Counted from the first letter of the stretch, positions 1-11,046 are shown. The stretch: 64,000 bases of DNA from Dyella_B sp035690825 (GCF_051954575.1 NZ_JBQCHP010000028.1:124001-188000); one strand, 5' to 3'. Numbers and translations: made by a program. The notes: a model not told the origin generated them from the sequence alone.

Positions 1-349
1 GTTGGTGCTCCTGATCATCTTCATGATCACGGCGCCGATCATGACCCATAAGGTCAAGATCGACCTGCCGCAGCCGAACCCTAACGTGATTCCGCCGTCG
101 AATCCGCCGGAACCGATCCATCTGAAGATCGATCAGTCCGGTGCGTTCTACTGGAACGACACGCCGGTGGACGAGGCGCAGCTGAAGACGCAGATCGCGG
201 TGATCTCGACCAAGGCCGAGGCGGACCAACCGGAAGTGCAGATCGATGCGGCCGACCAGGTGCCTTACCAGGTGGTCGCACGCGTGCTGGCCGATGCGAA
301 GAGCTATGGCTTGAACAAGATCGGCTTTACCGAAAGTACCGGGCAGTAA
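1..349 (+). CDS. exbD: ExbD/TolR-family biopolymer transport protein, C-terminal part
   Basis: The gene enters from the left edge, in the frame beginning at base 2, and is complete only at its 3' end. The visible part opens inside the single N-terminal membrane helix (LLIIFMITAPIM) and continues into a periplasmic domain of about 90 residues, with the PQP linker and the closing GLNKIGF-type strand of ExbD/TolR. The ExbB-ExbD complex uses proton-motive force to energise TonB and outer membrane receptors. In Xanthomonas, tonB-exbB-exbD1-exbD2 is followed by pdxJ; pdxJ lies just downstream here (convergent), so this is probably the second exbD. The conserved membrane Asp would lie just outside the window. 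TolR is the alternative, but the pdxJ neighbour favours ExbD. Confidence 0.88.
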   Translation, partial: LVLLIIFMITAPIMTHKVKIDLPQPNPNVIPPSNPPEPIHLKIDQSGAFYWNDTPVDEAQLKTQIAVISTKAEADQPEVQIDAADQVPYQVVARVLADAKSYGLNKIGFTESTGQ

Positions 350-400
350 CAGCGGCGGTTGAATCGGAACAGTTCAACCTAAGCAAACCAGCGTTACCCA

Positions 401-434
401 CAGAACCCCCGCGCATGCGGGGGTTTCTGTTTTG
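401..434 (+). terminator. Rho-independent terminator after exbD
   Basis: A perfect GC-rich stem (CAGAACCCCCGC / GCGGGGGTTTCTG with one bulge) around a GCAT loop is followed by a short T run. It lies 52 bases past the exbD stop and would close the exb operon before the convergent pdxJ. Confidence 0.85.
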
Positions 435-535
435 CGGCTCCAAGTCTTTATACGGGTAGGCTGGGATAGCGTCCCGGCAGGGCCATGCCTGAGCATTTCA
501 AGGCAACACCAAATAGCCGTCTAAACGGCCATCGT

Positions 536-1279
536 TCAGCGAAGAATCTGCAGGTATTTGCGCACCGTAGCGGCGAGGCCTTCGTACAGCGCCTCGCCAA
601 TCAGCGCGTGGCCGATGGAGACCTCGGCCAGTCCCGGAATGGCGACGCGCAAGGTGCCGAGGTTGGCTTGGCTGAGATCATGCCCGGCATTGACCGCCAA
701 CCCAGCCTGCTGGGCACGACGAGCCGTCTCGACACACAACTCCAATTGCTCCTTGGCGTCGCCTTCCGCAAAGGCATGCGCATAAGGGCCGGTATAGATT
801 TCCACGCGCTGCACGCCGATCGCCACGGCATGCTCGAATCCCGTAGCGCCTGGATCGACGAATAAGCTCACGCGACAACCCAACTCGCGCAGCTCGGCGA
901 CCAGCGGGCGTAGCCGTTGCGCATCCTGCGCCAGATCGAAACCGTGATCGGAGGTGATCTGGCCGTCGCTGTCCGGTACCAGGGTCACCTGGGTGGGGCG
1001 AACTTCACGCGCCAGTGCTAGCAGTCCGGGGTAGGCGCCGCGAGGCGCGGCAAATGGGTTGCCCTCGATGTTGTACTCCACGCGTCCACGCAGGATCGCA
1101 GCCAGCGCGCGCACGTCATCGGGACGCACATGGCGCAGATCCGGGCGAGGATGCACGGTGATGCCGCCGCAGCCGGCCTCGATGCAAGTGACCGCGGCGC
1201 GCGCCATGTCCGGTTCGTTGCCGCCGCGCGAATTGCGCAGTACGGCGATCTTGTTGAGATTGACGCTGAGCAGAGTCAT
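536..1279 (-). CDS. pdxJ: Pyridoxine 5'-phosphate synthase
   Basis: PdxJ condenses 1-deoxyxylulose 5-phosphate with 3-amino-2-oxopropyl phosphate in the last ring-forming step of the DXP-dependent vitamin B6 pathway, in the cytosol. The 247-residue product begins MTLLSVNLNKIAVLRN and keeps family signatures: GGITVHPRPDLRH, the EYNIEGNP strand, QVTLVPD, SLFVDP, VEIYTGPYA and VNAGHDLS. The frame stays open 45 codons upstream, but the homologous N-terminus starts at the ATG at 1279, so I take that start; the RBS is weak. It follows the phosphopantetheinyl transferase gene by 40 bases on the same strand and is probably co-transcribed with it. It converges with exbD. Confidence 0.95.
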   Translation of the reverse strand: MTLLSVNLNKIAVLRNSRGGNEPDMARAAVTCIEAGCGGITVHPRPDLRHVRPDDVRALAAILRGRVEYNIEGNPFAAPRGAYPGLLALAREVRPTQVTLVPDSDGQITSDHGFDLAQDAQRLRPLVAELRELGCRVSLFVDPGATGFEHAVAIGVQRVEIYTGPYAHAFAEGDAKEQLELCVETARRAQQAGLAVNAGHDLSQANLGTLRVAIPGLAEVSIGHALIGEALYEGLAATVRKYLQILR

Positions 1280-1319
1280 GGAGTCGGGAACAAATCGTGG
1301 GCCGAACACAGTGCTCCGT

Positions 1320-1964
1320 TCAGGCGCTGTCGGCAAGTGTCCAATGCGCAATGCTCCGGTCCGGCCCCCGCCAGGCAAGGCTGGCGACATGACCGACCCC
1401 GGCGGACAAGGCATGGAGCTGCCATTGCGCCGGATCGTCGCCGTCCAGCCAGATGACCTGCGGCGACGCGGGCGCTACCGCCAGACGCAGGCGGTCCAGG
1501 CCAAAGGCAATGCCACGCCCCGTCGCCTTGAGTACCGCTTCCTTGTTCGTCCACAGCTGCAGAAACGCCGCCTCCTGCTTCGATGGAGGCAGCGCCGCCA
1601 ATGCCGCGACTTCTTCCGGATGAAAAAAGCGCTGCGCCAGTTGCATGGCATGTGCACGAGGCCGCACGCGCTCGAGATCGACTCCGGGCGTGACATCGCG
1701 CGCCACGGCGATCAATGCCGTGTTGCCGCTGTGCGACCAGTTGAATTGCAACGCTCGCTGCGAGGGCTCCGCGAGTTCCGGCCGGCCATGTTCACCGTCG
1801 ATCAGCGTCACCGCATGCGCGGGCATGTCGAGGTACATGCCGAGCAGCGCGCATAACGGCTCACGCCGCTGCGCTTTTTCGTAGCGAAGCTGCCATACGT
1901 GGATTTGATCGTTGCCCAGGTCGGCAGCGATGTCGGTGACGTCCTGGCCTTGCACGGTGCGCAT
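1320..1964 (-). CDS. 4'-phosphopantetheinyl transferase (Sfp/AcpT type), short N-terminus
   Basis: This enzyme moves the phosphopantetheine arm of CoA onto a carrier-protein serine. Hallmarks of the Sfp/HetI superfamily are clear: FNWSHSGN, then GVDLERVRPR with the Mg-binding Asp and Glu, and WTNKEAVLKATGRG with the catalytic W-x-x-KEA motif, near residue 142. Compared with usual family members (about 230-250 aa), the 214-aa product seems to lack about 25-30 residues between the HVW strand and the segment RYEKAQRREPL, so the N-terminal half is compact. Upstream frames do not continue the domain. It probably forms an operon with pdxJ. Whether it serves fatty acid, polyketide or nonribosomal carrier proteins cannot be told from the sequence. 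Confidence 0.85.
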   Translation of the reverse strand: MRTVQGQDVTDIAADLGNDQIHVWQLRYEKAQRREPLCALLGMYLDMPAHAVTLIDGEHGRPELAEPSQRALQFNWSHSGNTALIAVARDVTPGVDLERVRPRAHAMQLAQRFFHPEEVAALAALPPSKQEAAFLQLWTNKEAVLKATGRGIAFGLDRLRLAVAPASPQVIWLDGDDPAQWQLHALSAGVGHVASLAWRGPDRSIAHWTLADSA

Positions 1965-2075
1965 ACGCGCATGCTGCCGGAACGTTGTGGGCTTTCACAA
2001 GCGCAGGCCAATCGGCTCGAATCCGTCGCTTTCTGTCTCTCTCCATGCGTTGAATTTCAGCCGCACGAATAACAG

Positions 2076-2197
2076 TTCCCTCCCCTGCATGCAGGGGAGG
2101 GTCGGGGTGGGGTGTTCGAGCTTGCCGCATCGTTGCAATGTATCGCGAGGTTGCTTCACCCCACCCTGGCCTCCCCTACTACACGTAGGGGAGGGGA
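2076..2197 (-). repeat. Dispersed ~120-bp palindrome-ended repeat, copy 1
   Basis: Two GC-rich hairpins (CCCTCCCCTGCATGCAGGGG-type at one end, a CCCCTACTACACGTAGGGG-type at the other) border a conserved centre that reads, on the minus strand, GTGAAGCAACCTCGCGATAC then GATGCGGCAAGCTCGAACA. The same arrangement recurs at 32242-32361 and 39689-39809 in the opposite orientation, and diverged at 61314-61427. It fills most of the gap between the phosphopantetheinyl transferase and acs genes. Confidence 0.85.
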
Positions 2198-2259
2198 ACA
2201 TTCGGCAAGCTGAGGTTCGACGCTAATCGGGGAAAGAAGGACCTGTCACCCCGCACAAC

Positions 2260-4200
<1,941 letters not shown>

Positions 4201-4330
4201 GTTTTGCCTCCTGCTCGCCGGTTTGCCGGGAGCGCACTCGGTGAATAATCGCGCGCGGCACCTCGGCGCCGTGTCAACCGCCCGAGTGTAGCGTTTGGAT
4301 GGCTAAACCGACAAAGCTGCAGTGCAGCAT

Positions 4331-4564
4331 TCAGGGCTGCGGAGGATGTTCCTGCGGCGGTTCCGGCGGCGGCCGGCGCACGGGCAGATCGAGCAGCATT
4401 TCCGGCTGCGCGTTGGCTTCGATACGCGCCTGCGCAAAACCCAAAACAGTCGCGATTGCGCCCACGATGCCCATCAGCAGCCAGAATCCGAAGGCGCCCG
4501 CACTGTGGCGCGTGACGCAAAGAACCCACGACAACCCGGTCGCACAAAGCAATAACCAGCGCAT
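4331..4564 (-). CDS. Small two-helix membrane protein of unknown function
   Basis: I do not recognise a named family. The 77-residue product has two hydrophobic segments (WLLLCATGLSWVLCV, and FWLLMGIVGAIATVLGFA), then a polar region and a proline-rich tail ending PPPEPPQEHPPQP. This looks like a short inner membrane protein with a cytoplasmic or periplasmic tail. I start at the ATG at 4564, which has CGAGG at a suitable distance; an in-frame ATG pair at 4601-4606 would add 14 residues. It is divergent from the membrane-patatin gene at 4709. Long open frames across it on the same strand look like shadows. It could be a chance frame, but the clean hydropathy argues for a real gene. Confidence 0.6.
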   Translation of the reverse strand: MRWLLLCATGLSWVLCVTRHSAGAFGFWLLMGIVGAIATVLGFAQARIEANAQPEMLLDLPVRRPPPEPPQEHPPQP

Positions 4565-4708
4565 GACAGGCCTCGAACGCGAACTCCCCCGAAACAAAAC
4601 CATCATACCGCCGCCGCCACCGGCGGAACTGCGATCCCATGCACCTGCCCGATACACGGCATCTCCGTAAGATGGAAGCCGGTTCGGCATGGGCGCACTC
4701 AGGGAACG

Positions 4709-6898
4709 ATGGCTGAGCACAAACCTCCCACTCCTGGCTCGCACAACGCGCGGCTCGTATGGCTGAAGGTCGTGGACTGGCTGATCATCGGCCTGGATCA
4801 CTGCAAGCCGATCCGCGTTTCGCTGCTGGTGCTGGTTTTCGCCGGCGTCGTCATCAGCAACGTGGACCAGGCCGCCGAGCTGTTCCTGATCGCCATGTGG
4901 GCCGATCCCAGCAGCACCCGCTACCTGTTCCTGCTGGCGACCAGCGCGCTGGCCGGCCTCGCCGTGTGGTACGCCGCGCACCAGGCCTATCGACTGGTCT
5001 ATCCGCGCTGGCCGGCCCTGCAGGATCCGCGCGCCGCGCCGTTGCGGCGATGGATACCTAGGACCCTTGGCATCCTGGTGCCGATGCTGGTGTTGTTCGG
5101 CTACGTCGTGGCGTTGCGCACCACGCCCCATGCGATGTGCTCCACCCAGGCCGAATGCCTGCGGCGCAACTGGCGCACGGCGGGCCTGTTGATGGTGGCG
5201 GCGGCGATGATCGTATTCTTCATCGGCCGGCAGCGCGTGCTGCAGGCCGCCGCCGAGCGCGCGGACAAGGCCATCGAGCCGCGCGCACCGTCCCTCGCCG
5301 CGCTGGGCACGGTGCCGTTGAGCGTGTTCCTGGCGGTATTGATCTTGAACGTCTTCATTACCGTGCTGGTGGCGCTCCAGCCGCGCCAGTTCGATGGCAT
5401 GGGCGCCCTCGCCGTGTCGCTGCTATCGGCCAGCTTCTTCTGCATGAGCGGGGGATTCCTGTGCATGCTCGCCGACCGGCATGGCGTGCCGCTGCTCACC
5501 TTGATGACGGTGGTGGCGGCGAGCCTGCACATGCTGCATCTCAACGACAACCATCGCGTGCGCCAATACCCGGCGATGAGCACGCATCAACGTCCCGATG
5601 CAGCGCCACCCGATCATCGGCCGGACTTCGACGCCTACGCCAAGGCCTGGCTGCAAAGCCGCTGCACGCCCCAGCGTGCCTGTCCGGTAATCATGGTGTC
5701 TGCCGAGGGTGGCGGTTTGCGTAGCGCGGCGTGGACGGCGATGGTCCTGACGCAATGGACCACGCTTGTCGATCAGGCGTTGCCGCCGCACGGCACCGAG
5801 CCAATGTTCGAGCGCTACCTGTTCGCCGGCAGTGGCGTCTCCGGCGGCAGCCTGGGTCTGGCCACCTATGTCGCCGCATTGCAGGCGCCACCGCAGACCG
5901 GCTTATCTGCGCAAACACGCGGCGAAAACATGCTCGACCATGACTTCCTCGCGCCGGTGATGGCAAACGCCTGGTTCATCGACTTCACGCAACGCTGGTT
6001 GCCGGGCGCCTTGTTCAACGATCGCGGCCGCGCACTCACCCGCGCATGGGAACAGGCAGCGCAGGACCAGGGCATCGATGCGCTCGCGCAGCCGTTTTCC
6101 GCAATGTATGAAAACGTCACGGGCGACGTGAGCACCAACGCGCCGGCGCTGTTCTTCACCAGCACCACCGTGGGGCAAGGCTGGCGCTTCGTGCAGCATC
6201 CCTTCCGCCCGTTTGCGCACAATCCATGGTCCACTGCATACGACGGCTCGCGCTGGCTGGATCCACGCATTCCGCTCAGCGAAGTCGTGCTCAACAGTGC
6301 GCGCTTCACCTATCTGAGCCCCGTCGGCACCTTGCAGACCGCAAGCGACAGCTCGCCGTCGCCCGCTTCGTTCCAGCTGGCCGATGGCGGCTATTTCGAA
6401 AATTCCGGTGCGACGACCCTGCTGGAACTGATGCAGCATGTGCGCGCCATCGCCGCCGCCGAAGGCCAGCCGCTGCATGTCATCGTGATCCACATCAGCA
6501 ACGATCCCAGTCTGCACGACTTCGTCGATGCGCACGATCCGAAGCAGTTCTTGCCGATGTATTCCGCCGCTTGCCCACGCGCGCCGAGCAGCACCGAGCA
6601 ACACAGCTACGGCGAAGCCACCGCGCCGCTCGTCGCGCTGATGGAAACACGCGATGCGCGCGGCGAATACGCGCGATCGGAATTGCTGGCGTCGCTGCAG
6701 GTCGATGCCACGGAGCCCGATCGTGGCGACATCCTGTGGCATATGCGGCTTTGTCCGGGCAACTACCCACTACCGCTGGGCTGGACCATGTCGCCGCCGG
6801 TGTTCGCGGAAATGCGCCGGCAGCTCGCGCTCAACTATCCCATGCATGCGATGGCCGACTGGCTGGCGCAGCAGCTCAAGCAGGCCAAGGGGCCCTGA
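4709..6898 (+). CDS. Membrane-anchored patatin-like phospholipase
   Basis: The 729-residue product joins about 280 residues containing roughly six to seven membrane helices to a patatin-type hydrolase domain. The catalytic parts are all present: the glycine-rich oxyanion segment AEGGGLRSA near residue 332, the nucleophile elbow GSGVSGGS near 376, and the catalytic Asp in LADGGYFENSG near 558. Patatins are Ser-Asp dyad lipid acyl hydrolases; fusion to a multi-helix N-terminus suggests action on membrane lipids at the inner membrane. A predicted partner is not evident: a small membrane protein diverges upstream and a radical SAM gene follows 17 bases downstream on the same strand. The ATG at 4709 follows GGGAACG and starts just before the first helix. 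Confidence 0.8.
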   Translation: MAEHKPPTPGSHNARLVWLKVVDWLIIGLDHCKPIRVSLLVLVFAGVVISNVDQAAELFLIAMWADPSSTRYLFLLATSALAGLAVWYAAHQAYRLVYPRWPALQDPRAAPLRRWIPRTLGILVPMLVLFGYVVALRTTPHAMCSTQAECLRRNWRTAGLLMVAAAMIVFFIGRQRVLQAAAERADKAIEPRAPSLAALGTVPLSVFLAVLILNVFITVLVALQPRQFDGMGALAVSLLSASFFCMSGGFLCMLADRHGVPLLTLMTVVAASLHMLHLNDNHRVRQYPAMSTHQRPDAAPPDHRPDFDAYAKAWLQSRCTPQRACPVIMVSAEGGGLRSAAWTAMVLTQWTTLVDQALPPHGTEPMFERYLFAGSGVSGGSLGLATYVAALQAPPQTGLSAQTRGENMLDHDFLAPVMANAWFIDFTQRWLPGALFNDRGRALTRAWEQAAQDQGIDALAQPFSAMYENVTGDVSTNAPALFFTSTTVGQGWRFVQHPFRPFAHNPWSTAYDGSRWLDPRIPLSEVVLNSARFTYLSPVGTLQTASDSSPSPASFQLADGGYFENSGATTLLELMQHVRAIAAAEGQPLHVIVIHISNDPSLHDFVDAHDPKQFLPMYSAACPRAPSSTEQHSYGEATAPLVALMETRDARGEYARSELLASLQVDATEPDRGDILWHMRLCPGNYPLPLGWTMSPPVFAEMRRQLALNYPMHAMADWLAQQLKQAKGP

Positions 6899-6915
6899 GT
6901 GTCGCGCCGCTTGAG

Positions 6916-8022
6916 ATGGAGCCGGTGCATCATGCCGCGATGGCCGATCTTCCCCACGCATTCAAAGGTCGCGGCGCCGCATCGAACCCCGAAGGGCGCT
7001 TCGAAAGCGTTCGGCATCACGCCGAAGACGATGGCTGGCAGCATGCCGTGCTGGATGAAGAGCGCCCGCGTCCGCGCACGCAGGTCACCGAGGAGCGCGC
7101 GCGCAGTGTCATCACGCACAACGATTCGCCGGATATCGCCTTTACGGCGGCGATGAATCCGTATCGCGGCTGCGAACATGGCTGCATTTATTGCTATGCG
7201 CGGCCGAGCCACAGTTATTTGAACCTATCACCCGGCCTCGACTTCGAAACCAAGCTGCGCGCGAAGAGCAACCTGGCCGAGGTGTTGCGCCTGGAACTGT
7301 CCAAGCCCGGCTATGTGGTGAGCCCCATCAATATCGGCAGCAATACCGATCCGTACCAGCCGATCGAAAAACGCTGGCGGCTTACGCGCGCCGCGTTGGA
7401 AGTGCTGGCCCAATGCCATCATCCGTGCACGCTGGTTACCAAGAACGCCTTGGTGGAACGCGATCTGGACCTGCTTGCACCGATGGCGCGCGAGGGCCTG
7501 GTGCAAGTGTTCGTCTCGGTGAATTCGCTGGACAATCACTTGGCCGCGAAACTGGAACCGCGTGCCAGTGCGCCGCACCGCCGGCTGAAAGCGATTGGTG
7601 CACTAGCGCAAGCCGGCGTGCCGGTCGGCGTGCTGGTGGCGCCGATCATTCCCGCCTTGAACGATCGCGATATGGAAGCCGTGCTCGAGCAGGCGGCCGA
7701 TGCAGGCGCGTGCTGCGCCGGCTATACCGTGGTTCGCTTGCCGTATGAACTCAAGACGCTGTTCCGCGAATGGCTCAGCCTGCACGCGCCGGAGCGCGCG
7801 GAACACGTGATGAGCCTGGTGCAGCAGGTCAATGGCGGCAAGGACTACGACAGCAACTTCGCCACGCGCATGCGCGGGCAAGGTGTGTTTGCCGAACTGC
7901 TGCGGCGGCGTTTTGAAGTGGCATGCCGCCGCCATGGCTTTGGTCGTGCGCGTGAATTGCAGTTGGATGCGTCACGCTTCGTGCCGCCGCGGAAGTTGTC
8001 GCCGCAGGGCGAGTTGTTCTGA
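6916..8022 (+). CDS. PA0069-family radical SAM protein
   Basis: The product (about 368 aa) has the 4Fe-4S cluster motif CEHGCIYCYARP (Cys at about 86, 90 and 93), with the C-x3-C-x2-C spacing of radical SAM enzymes, followed by SPINIGSNTDPYQPIE and TLVTKN, typical of the SPL-like/PA0069 family. Members reductively cleave S-adenosylmethionine; the substrate of this family is not known to me. The frame is open far upstream through the patatin gene, but homology begins near KGRGAASNPEGRFE, so I start at the ATG at 6916; 6940 is a second candidate, and neither has a strong RBS. It ends two bases before a palindromic repeat shared with the convergent S9 peptidase gene. Confidence 0.85.
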   Translation: MEPVHHAAMADLPHAFKGRGAASNPEGRFESVRHHAEDDGWQHAVLDEERPRPRTQVTEERARSVITHNDSPDIAFTAAMNPYRGCEHGCIYCYARPSHSYLNLSPGLDFETKLRAKSNLAEVLRLELSKPGYVVSPINIGSNTDPYQPIEKRWRLTRAALEVLAQCHHPCTLVTKNALVERDLDLLAPMAREGLVQVFVSVNSLDNHLAAKLEPRASAPHRRLKAIGALAQAGVPVGVLVAPIIPALNDRDMEAVLEQAADAGACCAGYTVVRLPYELKTLFREWLSLHAPERAEHVMSLVQQVNGGKDYDSNFATRMRGQGVFAELLRRRFEVACRRHGFGRARELQLDASRFVPPRKLSPQGELF

Positions 8023-8023
8023 G

Positions 8024-8089
8024 GTAGGTTTGGGGTGTGAACCCCAACATTACTGTGTGAACGATGTTGGGGTTTGCACCCCAACCTAC
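8024..8089. repeat. TAGGTTGGGGT-family palindromic repeat
   Basis: A long inverted repeat (GTAGGTTTGGGGTGTGAACC ... GCACCCCAACCTAC) with nested hairpins lies between two convergent genes. It would act as a bidirectional terminator. Its right arm contains the CTA that serves, on the minus strand, as the TAG stop of the S9 peptidase. Related copies are at 24681-24757, 54722-54795 and, changed in sequence, 42137-42206. Confidence 0.85.
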
Positions 8090-10137
8090 TGCGGGGGTAG
8101 ATATTTCTCGAACCAGTTCAGCGCCCGCTGCAGCAAATCGCGCTGATGCTCGGGGTTGACGAAGTGATGCCCCTCGTTCGGATACACCACCAGCGTGGTC
8201 GGCACGCCCAGCGTGCGCAAGGCATGCCAGTATTCGAACGATTGCGGCGCCGGGCATTCCGCGTCGCGTTCGCCCACCACGATCAGGGTGGGCGTCTTTA
8301 CGTTCTTGATGAAGTTGATCGCCGAGCTCTTCGCATACACCGCCGGATCGTCGTACACGGAGGCGCCGAAGAACGGAATCATCCACTGGTCGATCAGGTT
8401 CTGCCCGTAATAGCTCTGCCAGTTGGCGATGCCTGCGCCGGCCACCACGGCGCGGAAGCGCTGCGTTTGCGTGGGCGCGAACATGCTCATGAAACCGCCG
8501 TAGCTCCAGCCGGCAAGGCCGAGGCGATGATCGTCCACCGGTACTTTCTTCTCGACCGCATCGACGCCGGCGAGCGTATCGCGCAGGTCGCCATAGCCGA
8601 AATCCTTGCGATTGGCCTGCACGAACGCCTCGCCCTGCCCATAGCTGCCGCGCGGATTGGGCATGAACACGAAATAGCCCAGCCCTGCGAACGGCCCGAA
8701 GCTGGCGCCCATCACCGGCCAGCGCGGCAGCACCACGGCGGAAGGACCGCCGTGCACGTTGACGATCATCGGATAGTGCTTGCTGGGATCGTAGTGAAGC
8801 GGATAGATCAACCAACCCTGCACGTGGAAGCCTTCGTTATCCCACTCGACGGATTCGGACTTGCCCCAACTCGGCTTCAGCGTCGCGTTGATCGCGGTCA
8901 CGGCAGACGGCGCGCCATTATCCACGACGCCGGCGTAAACCTCGGGCGCCACATCGAACGACGATTGCTCGAACGCCACCTGTCGATGATCGGCGGAGAA
9001 CGACAGCGCCATCATCGCGCTGCCGTCGCCTACATTGCCTTGCGCGGTGAACAGCACGCGCTGCTGTTGCGCGCGATTCGCATCCACGCTGTATTCGGCC
9101 AGCTGCGCGTGACCGTTGCTGAACTGGTTGATCAGCAGCGACTGCGGCGTTTTCCAGGTGAACCACGACGGCGTGACGTGGATGCCGGGTGTGAGCAAGG
9201 TCGGTGCGCCACCGGCGGCAGGCACGCTGTAGAGATCGCCGCCCGTGGCGCCCTGGTCGCTCATCAGGCCGCCGATGAAGGCGATGCGCGAACCATCCGG
9301 CGACCAGCGCGGCAGCGCGACCTGCAGGCCGTGCAACGGACCGCTGACGGTCTTTGGATCGACCACGGTCGTGCGTGTGGCGCCCGCCTGGGCCGGCTGC
9401 ACATAAAGCCGCGCGATCCACCAGTTGTTGTCGCCGGGCGCCGGCGCCGCGACGTACGCCACGCGCGCGCTATCGGGCGCCCACGCGAATTCATAGACGT
9501 AACTGTCGGCCGGCGTGAGCTGCTGCACCGCGCCGCCCTGCGCCGGCACGCTGGCGACGCGCTGCACTTCGATGCCTTCCACGCCGATCTCGCCAAGCGA
9601 GGGTCTCGCCGCCGCCAATGCGCTGGCGCGGCGCGTGGCGCCCTCCACATAGAGAAAGCCCAGCGTCTTGCCGTCCGGCGACCAACTCAGCGCATGCGCG
9701 AAACCGTTGAGGCTGGCCAAATGGTCCGGTTTGCCCGCCGACTGTGTGTCGAACACATAGATGTCCGGCTGCTTGCCGCCGCCCATGCCGCTGCGGCTGC
9801 TGGCGCAATTGGAGAGGAATGCCAGGTGCTGCGAATCTGGCGCCCAGGCGAGGCCTTCTTCGCTGCAGGTACCGGGCTTGGCCGCCAGGCCGATGCTGCG
9901 CGCATGCTTGCCGTCGGCATCGGCCAGCATGATGCCCGGCTTGCCTTGCGTCTCCACCACCCAGGCCAGGTGATGCCCGTCCGGCGACAGCGCCACTTCA
10001 TTGATGTCGCGTACCTTGCCCAGCTGGGTAAGCAAGGCCTCGATGCGCGGATCGGTAGCGCCGTGCGTATCGGCCATCGCGGTCGGCGCGAGCAAGGCGG
10101 CCAGGAGCGGCAACAGGAGACGGGAAGGTTTGAGCAT
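8086..10137 (-). CDS. Secreted S9 family peptidase (prolyl oligopeptidase / DPP-like)
   Basis: This is an exported serine peptidase, predicted to remove dipeptides or cut after proline or other residues in short peptides. A signal peptide (MLKPSRLLLPLLAALLAPTAMA) is followed by a WD40-like beta-propeller with repeated SPDG motifs, then an alpha/beta hydrolase domain. The nucleophile is in GWSYGGFM (about residue 545), the Asp in GERDAE (about 622) and the His in NEGHHF (about 657). The 683-residue length fits. The start at 10137 is chosen because the signal peptide begins there; 25 more in-frame upstream codons look non-coding. The stop codon lies inside a palindromic repeat. It is divergent from xth. 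Confidence 0.9.
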   Translation of the reverse strand: MLKPSRLLLPLLAALLAPTAMADTHGATDPRIEALLTQLGKVRDINEVALSPDGHHLAWVVETQGKPGIMLADADGKHARSIGLAAKPGTCSEEGLAWAPDSQHLAFLSNCASSRSGMGGGKQPDIYVFDTQSAGKPDHLASLNGFAHALSWSPDGKTLGFLYVEGATRRASALAAARPSLGEIGVEGIEVQRVASVPAQGGAVQQLTPADSYVYEFAWAPDSARVAYVAAPAPGDNNWWIARLYVQPAQAGATRTTVVDPKTVSGPLHGLQVALPRWSPDGSRIAFIGGLMSDQGATGGDLYSVPAAGGAPTLLTPGIHVTPSWFTWKTPQSLLINQFSNGHAQLAEYSVDANRAQQQRVLFTAQGNVGDGSAMMALSFSADHRQVAFEQSSFDVAPEVYAGVVDNGAPSAVTAINATLKPSWGKSESVEWDNEGFHVQGWLIYPLHYDPSKHYPMIVNVHGGPSAVVLPRWPVMGASFGPFAGLGYFVFMPNPRGSYGQGEAFVQANRKDFGYGDLRDTLAGVDAVEKKVPVDDHRLGLAGWSYGGFMSMFAPTQTQRFRAVVAGAGIANWQSYYGQNLIDQWMIPFFGASVYDDPAVYAKSSAINFIKNVKTPTLIVVGERDAECPAPQSFEYWHALRTLGVPTTLVVYPNEGHHFVNPEHQRDLLQRALNWFEKYLPPQ

Positions 10138-10263
10138 GGCGGTGCGTTCCGCGGACACAGGAAAGCCGCACGCTAGCAGCTCTGTGGCTGGCGCCCATGT
10201 GCATGAAGGCACGCCGCGGCGAGGGGGCCGTGCGCGTCATCGTCATCCCGTACAATCGCGCGC

Positions 10264-11046
10264 ATGAAAATCGCCTCATGGAACGTGAACTCGCTGAAGG
10301 TGCGCATTCCGCACCTCACCCAGTGGCTGGCCGATGCGCATCCGGACGTGGTGGCGCTGCAGGAAACCAAGCTGGAGGACGCCAAGTTCCCGGTCGATGA
10401 ACTGGCCGCCGCCGGCTACCAGGCGATCTACTCCGGCCAGAAAACCTACAACGGCGTGGCGATCCTGGCCCGCAACGACATCGGCCTGTCCTTCGACGAC
10501 GTGCTCTGCGACATTCCCGGCCTGGACGATCCGCAGCGGCGCATCCTTGCCGCCACCATCGGCGGCGTGCGCGTGGTCGATCTCTATGTCGTCAACGGCA
10601 AGGCCGTGGGCGATGAGAAATACACCTACAAGCTGCAGTGGCTGGAAAAGGTGCGCGCCTTCCTGGCCGACGAAATCCGGCGCCATCCCAAACTGGTGGT
10701 GCTGGGCGATTTCAACATCGCCCCGGACGATCGCGACGTCTACGATCCGGTCGCGTGGGGCGAAGAAGTGCTGTGCTCCCCGCCCGAACGCGAAGCGCTC
10801 AAAGCCATCATGGAACTGGGCCTGCACGACAGTTTCCGCCTGTTCGAACAGGCCGCCGGCCATCACAGCTGGTGGGACTACCGGCAAGGCGCCTTCCGGC
10901 GCAACATGGGCCTGCGCATCGACCTGATCTTGCTGGGCGATGCGCTGAAATCGGCGGCCAAGGCTGCCACCATTGACCGCGAGCCGCGGCGATGGGAGCG
11001 TCCTTCCGACCACACTCCGGTCACGGTAGACCTGGACACTGAATGA
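10264..11046 (+). CDS. xth: Exodeoxyribonuclease III
   Basis: A DNA repair enzyme with 3'-5' exonuclease and apurinic endonuclease activity. The 260-residue protein opens MKIASWNVNSLKVR, with metal-binding Asn and Glu (QETKLED, near residue 37). It also has GDFNIAPDDRDV with catalytic Asp/Asn, RIDLILLGD, and the closing SDHTPVTVDL with the catalytic His. Its stop overlaps the ATG of the yecA-like gene by four bases (ATGA), so the two are translationally coupled. Confidence 0.95.
   Translation: MKIASWNVNSLKVRIPHLTQWLADAHPDVVALQETKLEDAKFPVDELAAAGYQAIYSGQKTYNGVAILARNDIGLSFDDVLCDIPGLDDPQRRILAATIGGVRVVDLYVVNGKAVGDEKYTYKLQWLEKVRAFLADEIRRHPKLVVLGDFNIAPDDRDVYDPVAWGEEVLCSPPEREALKAIMELGLHDSFRLFEQAAGHHSWWDYRQGAFRRNMGLRIDLILLGDALKSAAKAATIDREPRRWERPSDHTPVTVDLDTE

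Noticed and set aside
6226..6915. Upstream extension of the radical SAM gene
   Set aside because: It lies inside the patatin gene in another frame and lacks similarity to the radical SAM family.
8146..10176. Plus-strand 676-codon frame
   Set aside because: Antisense to the S9 peptidase; no motif.
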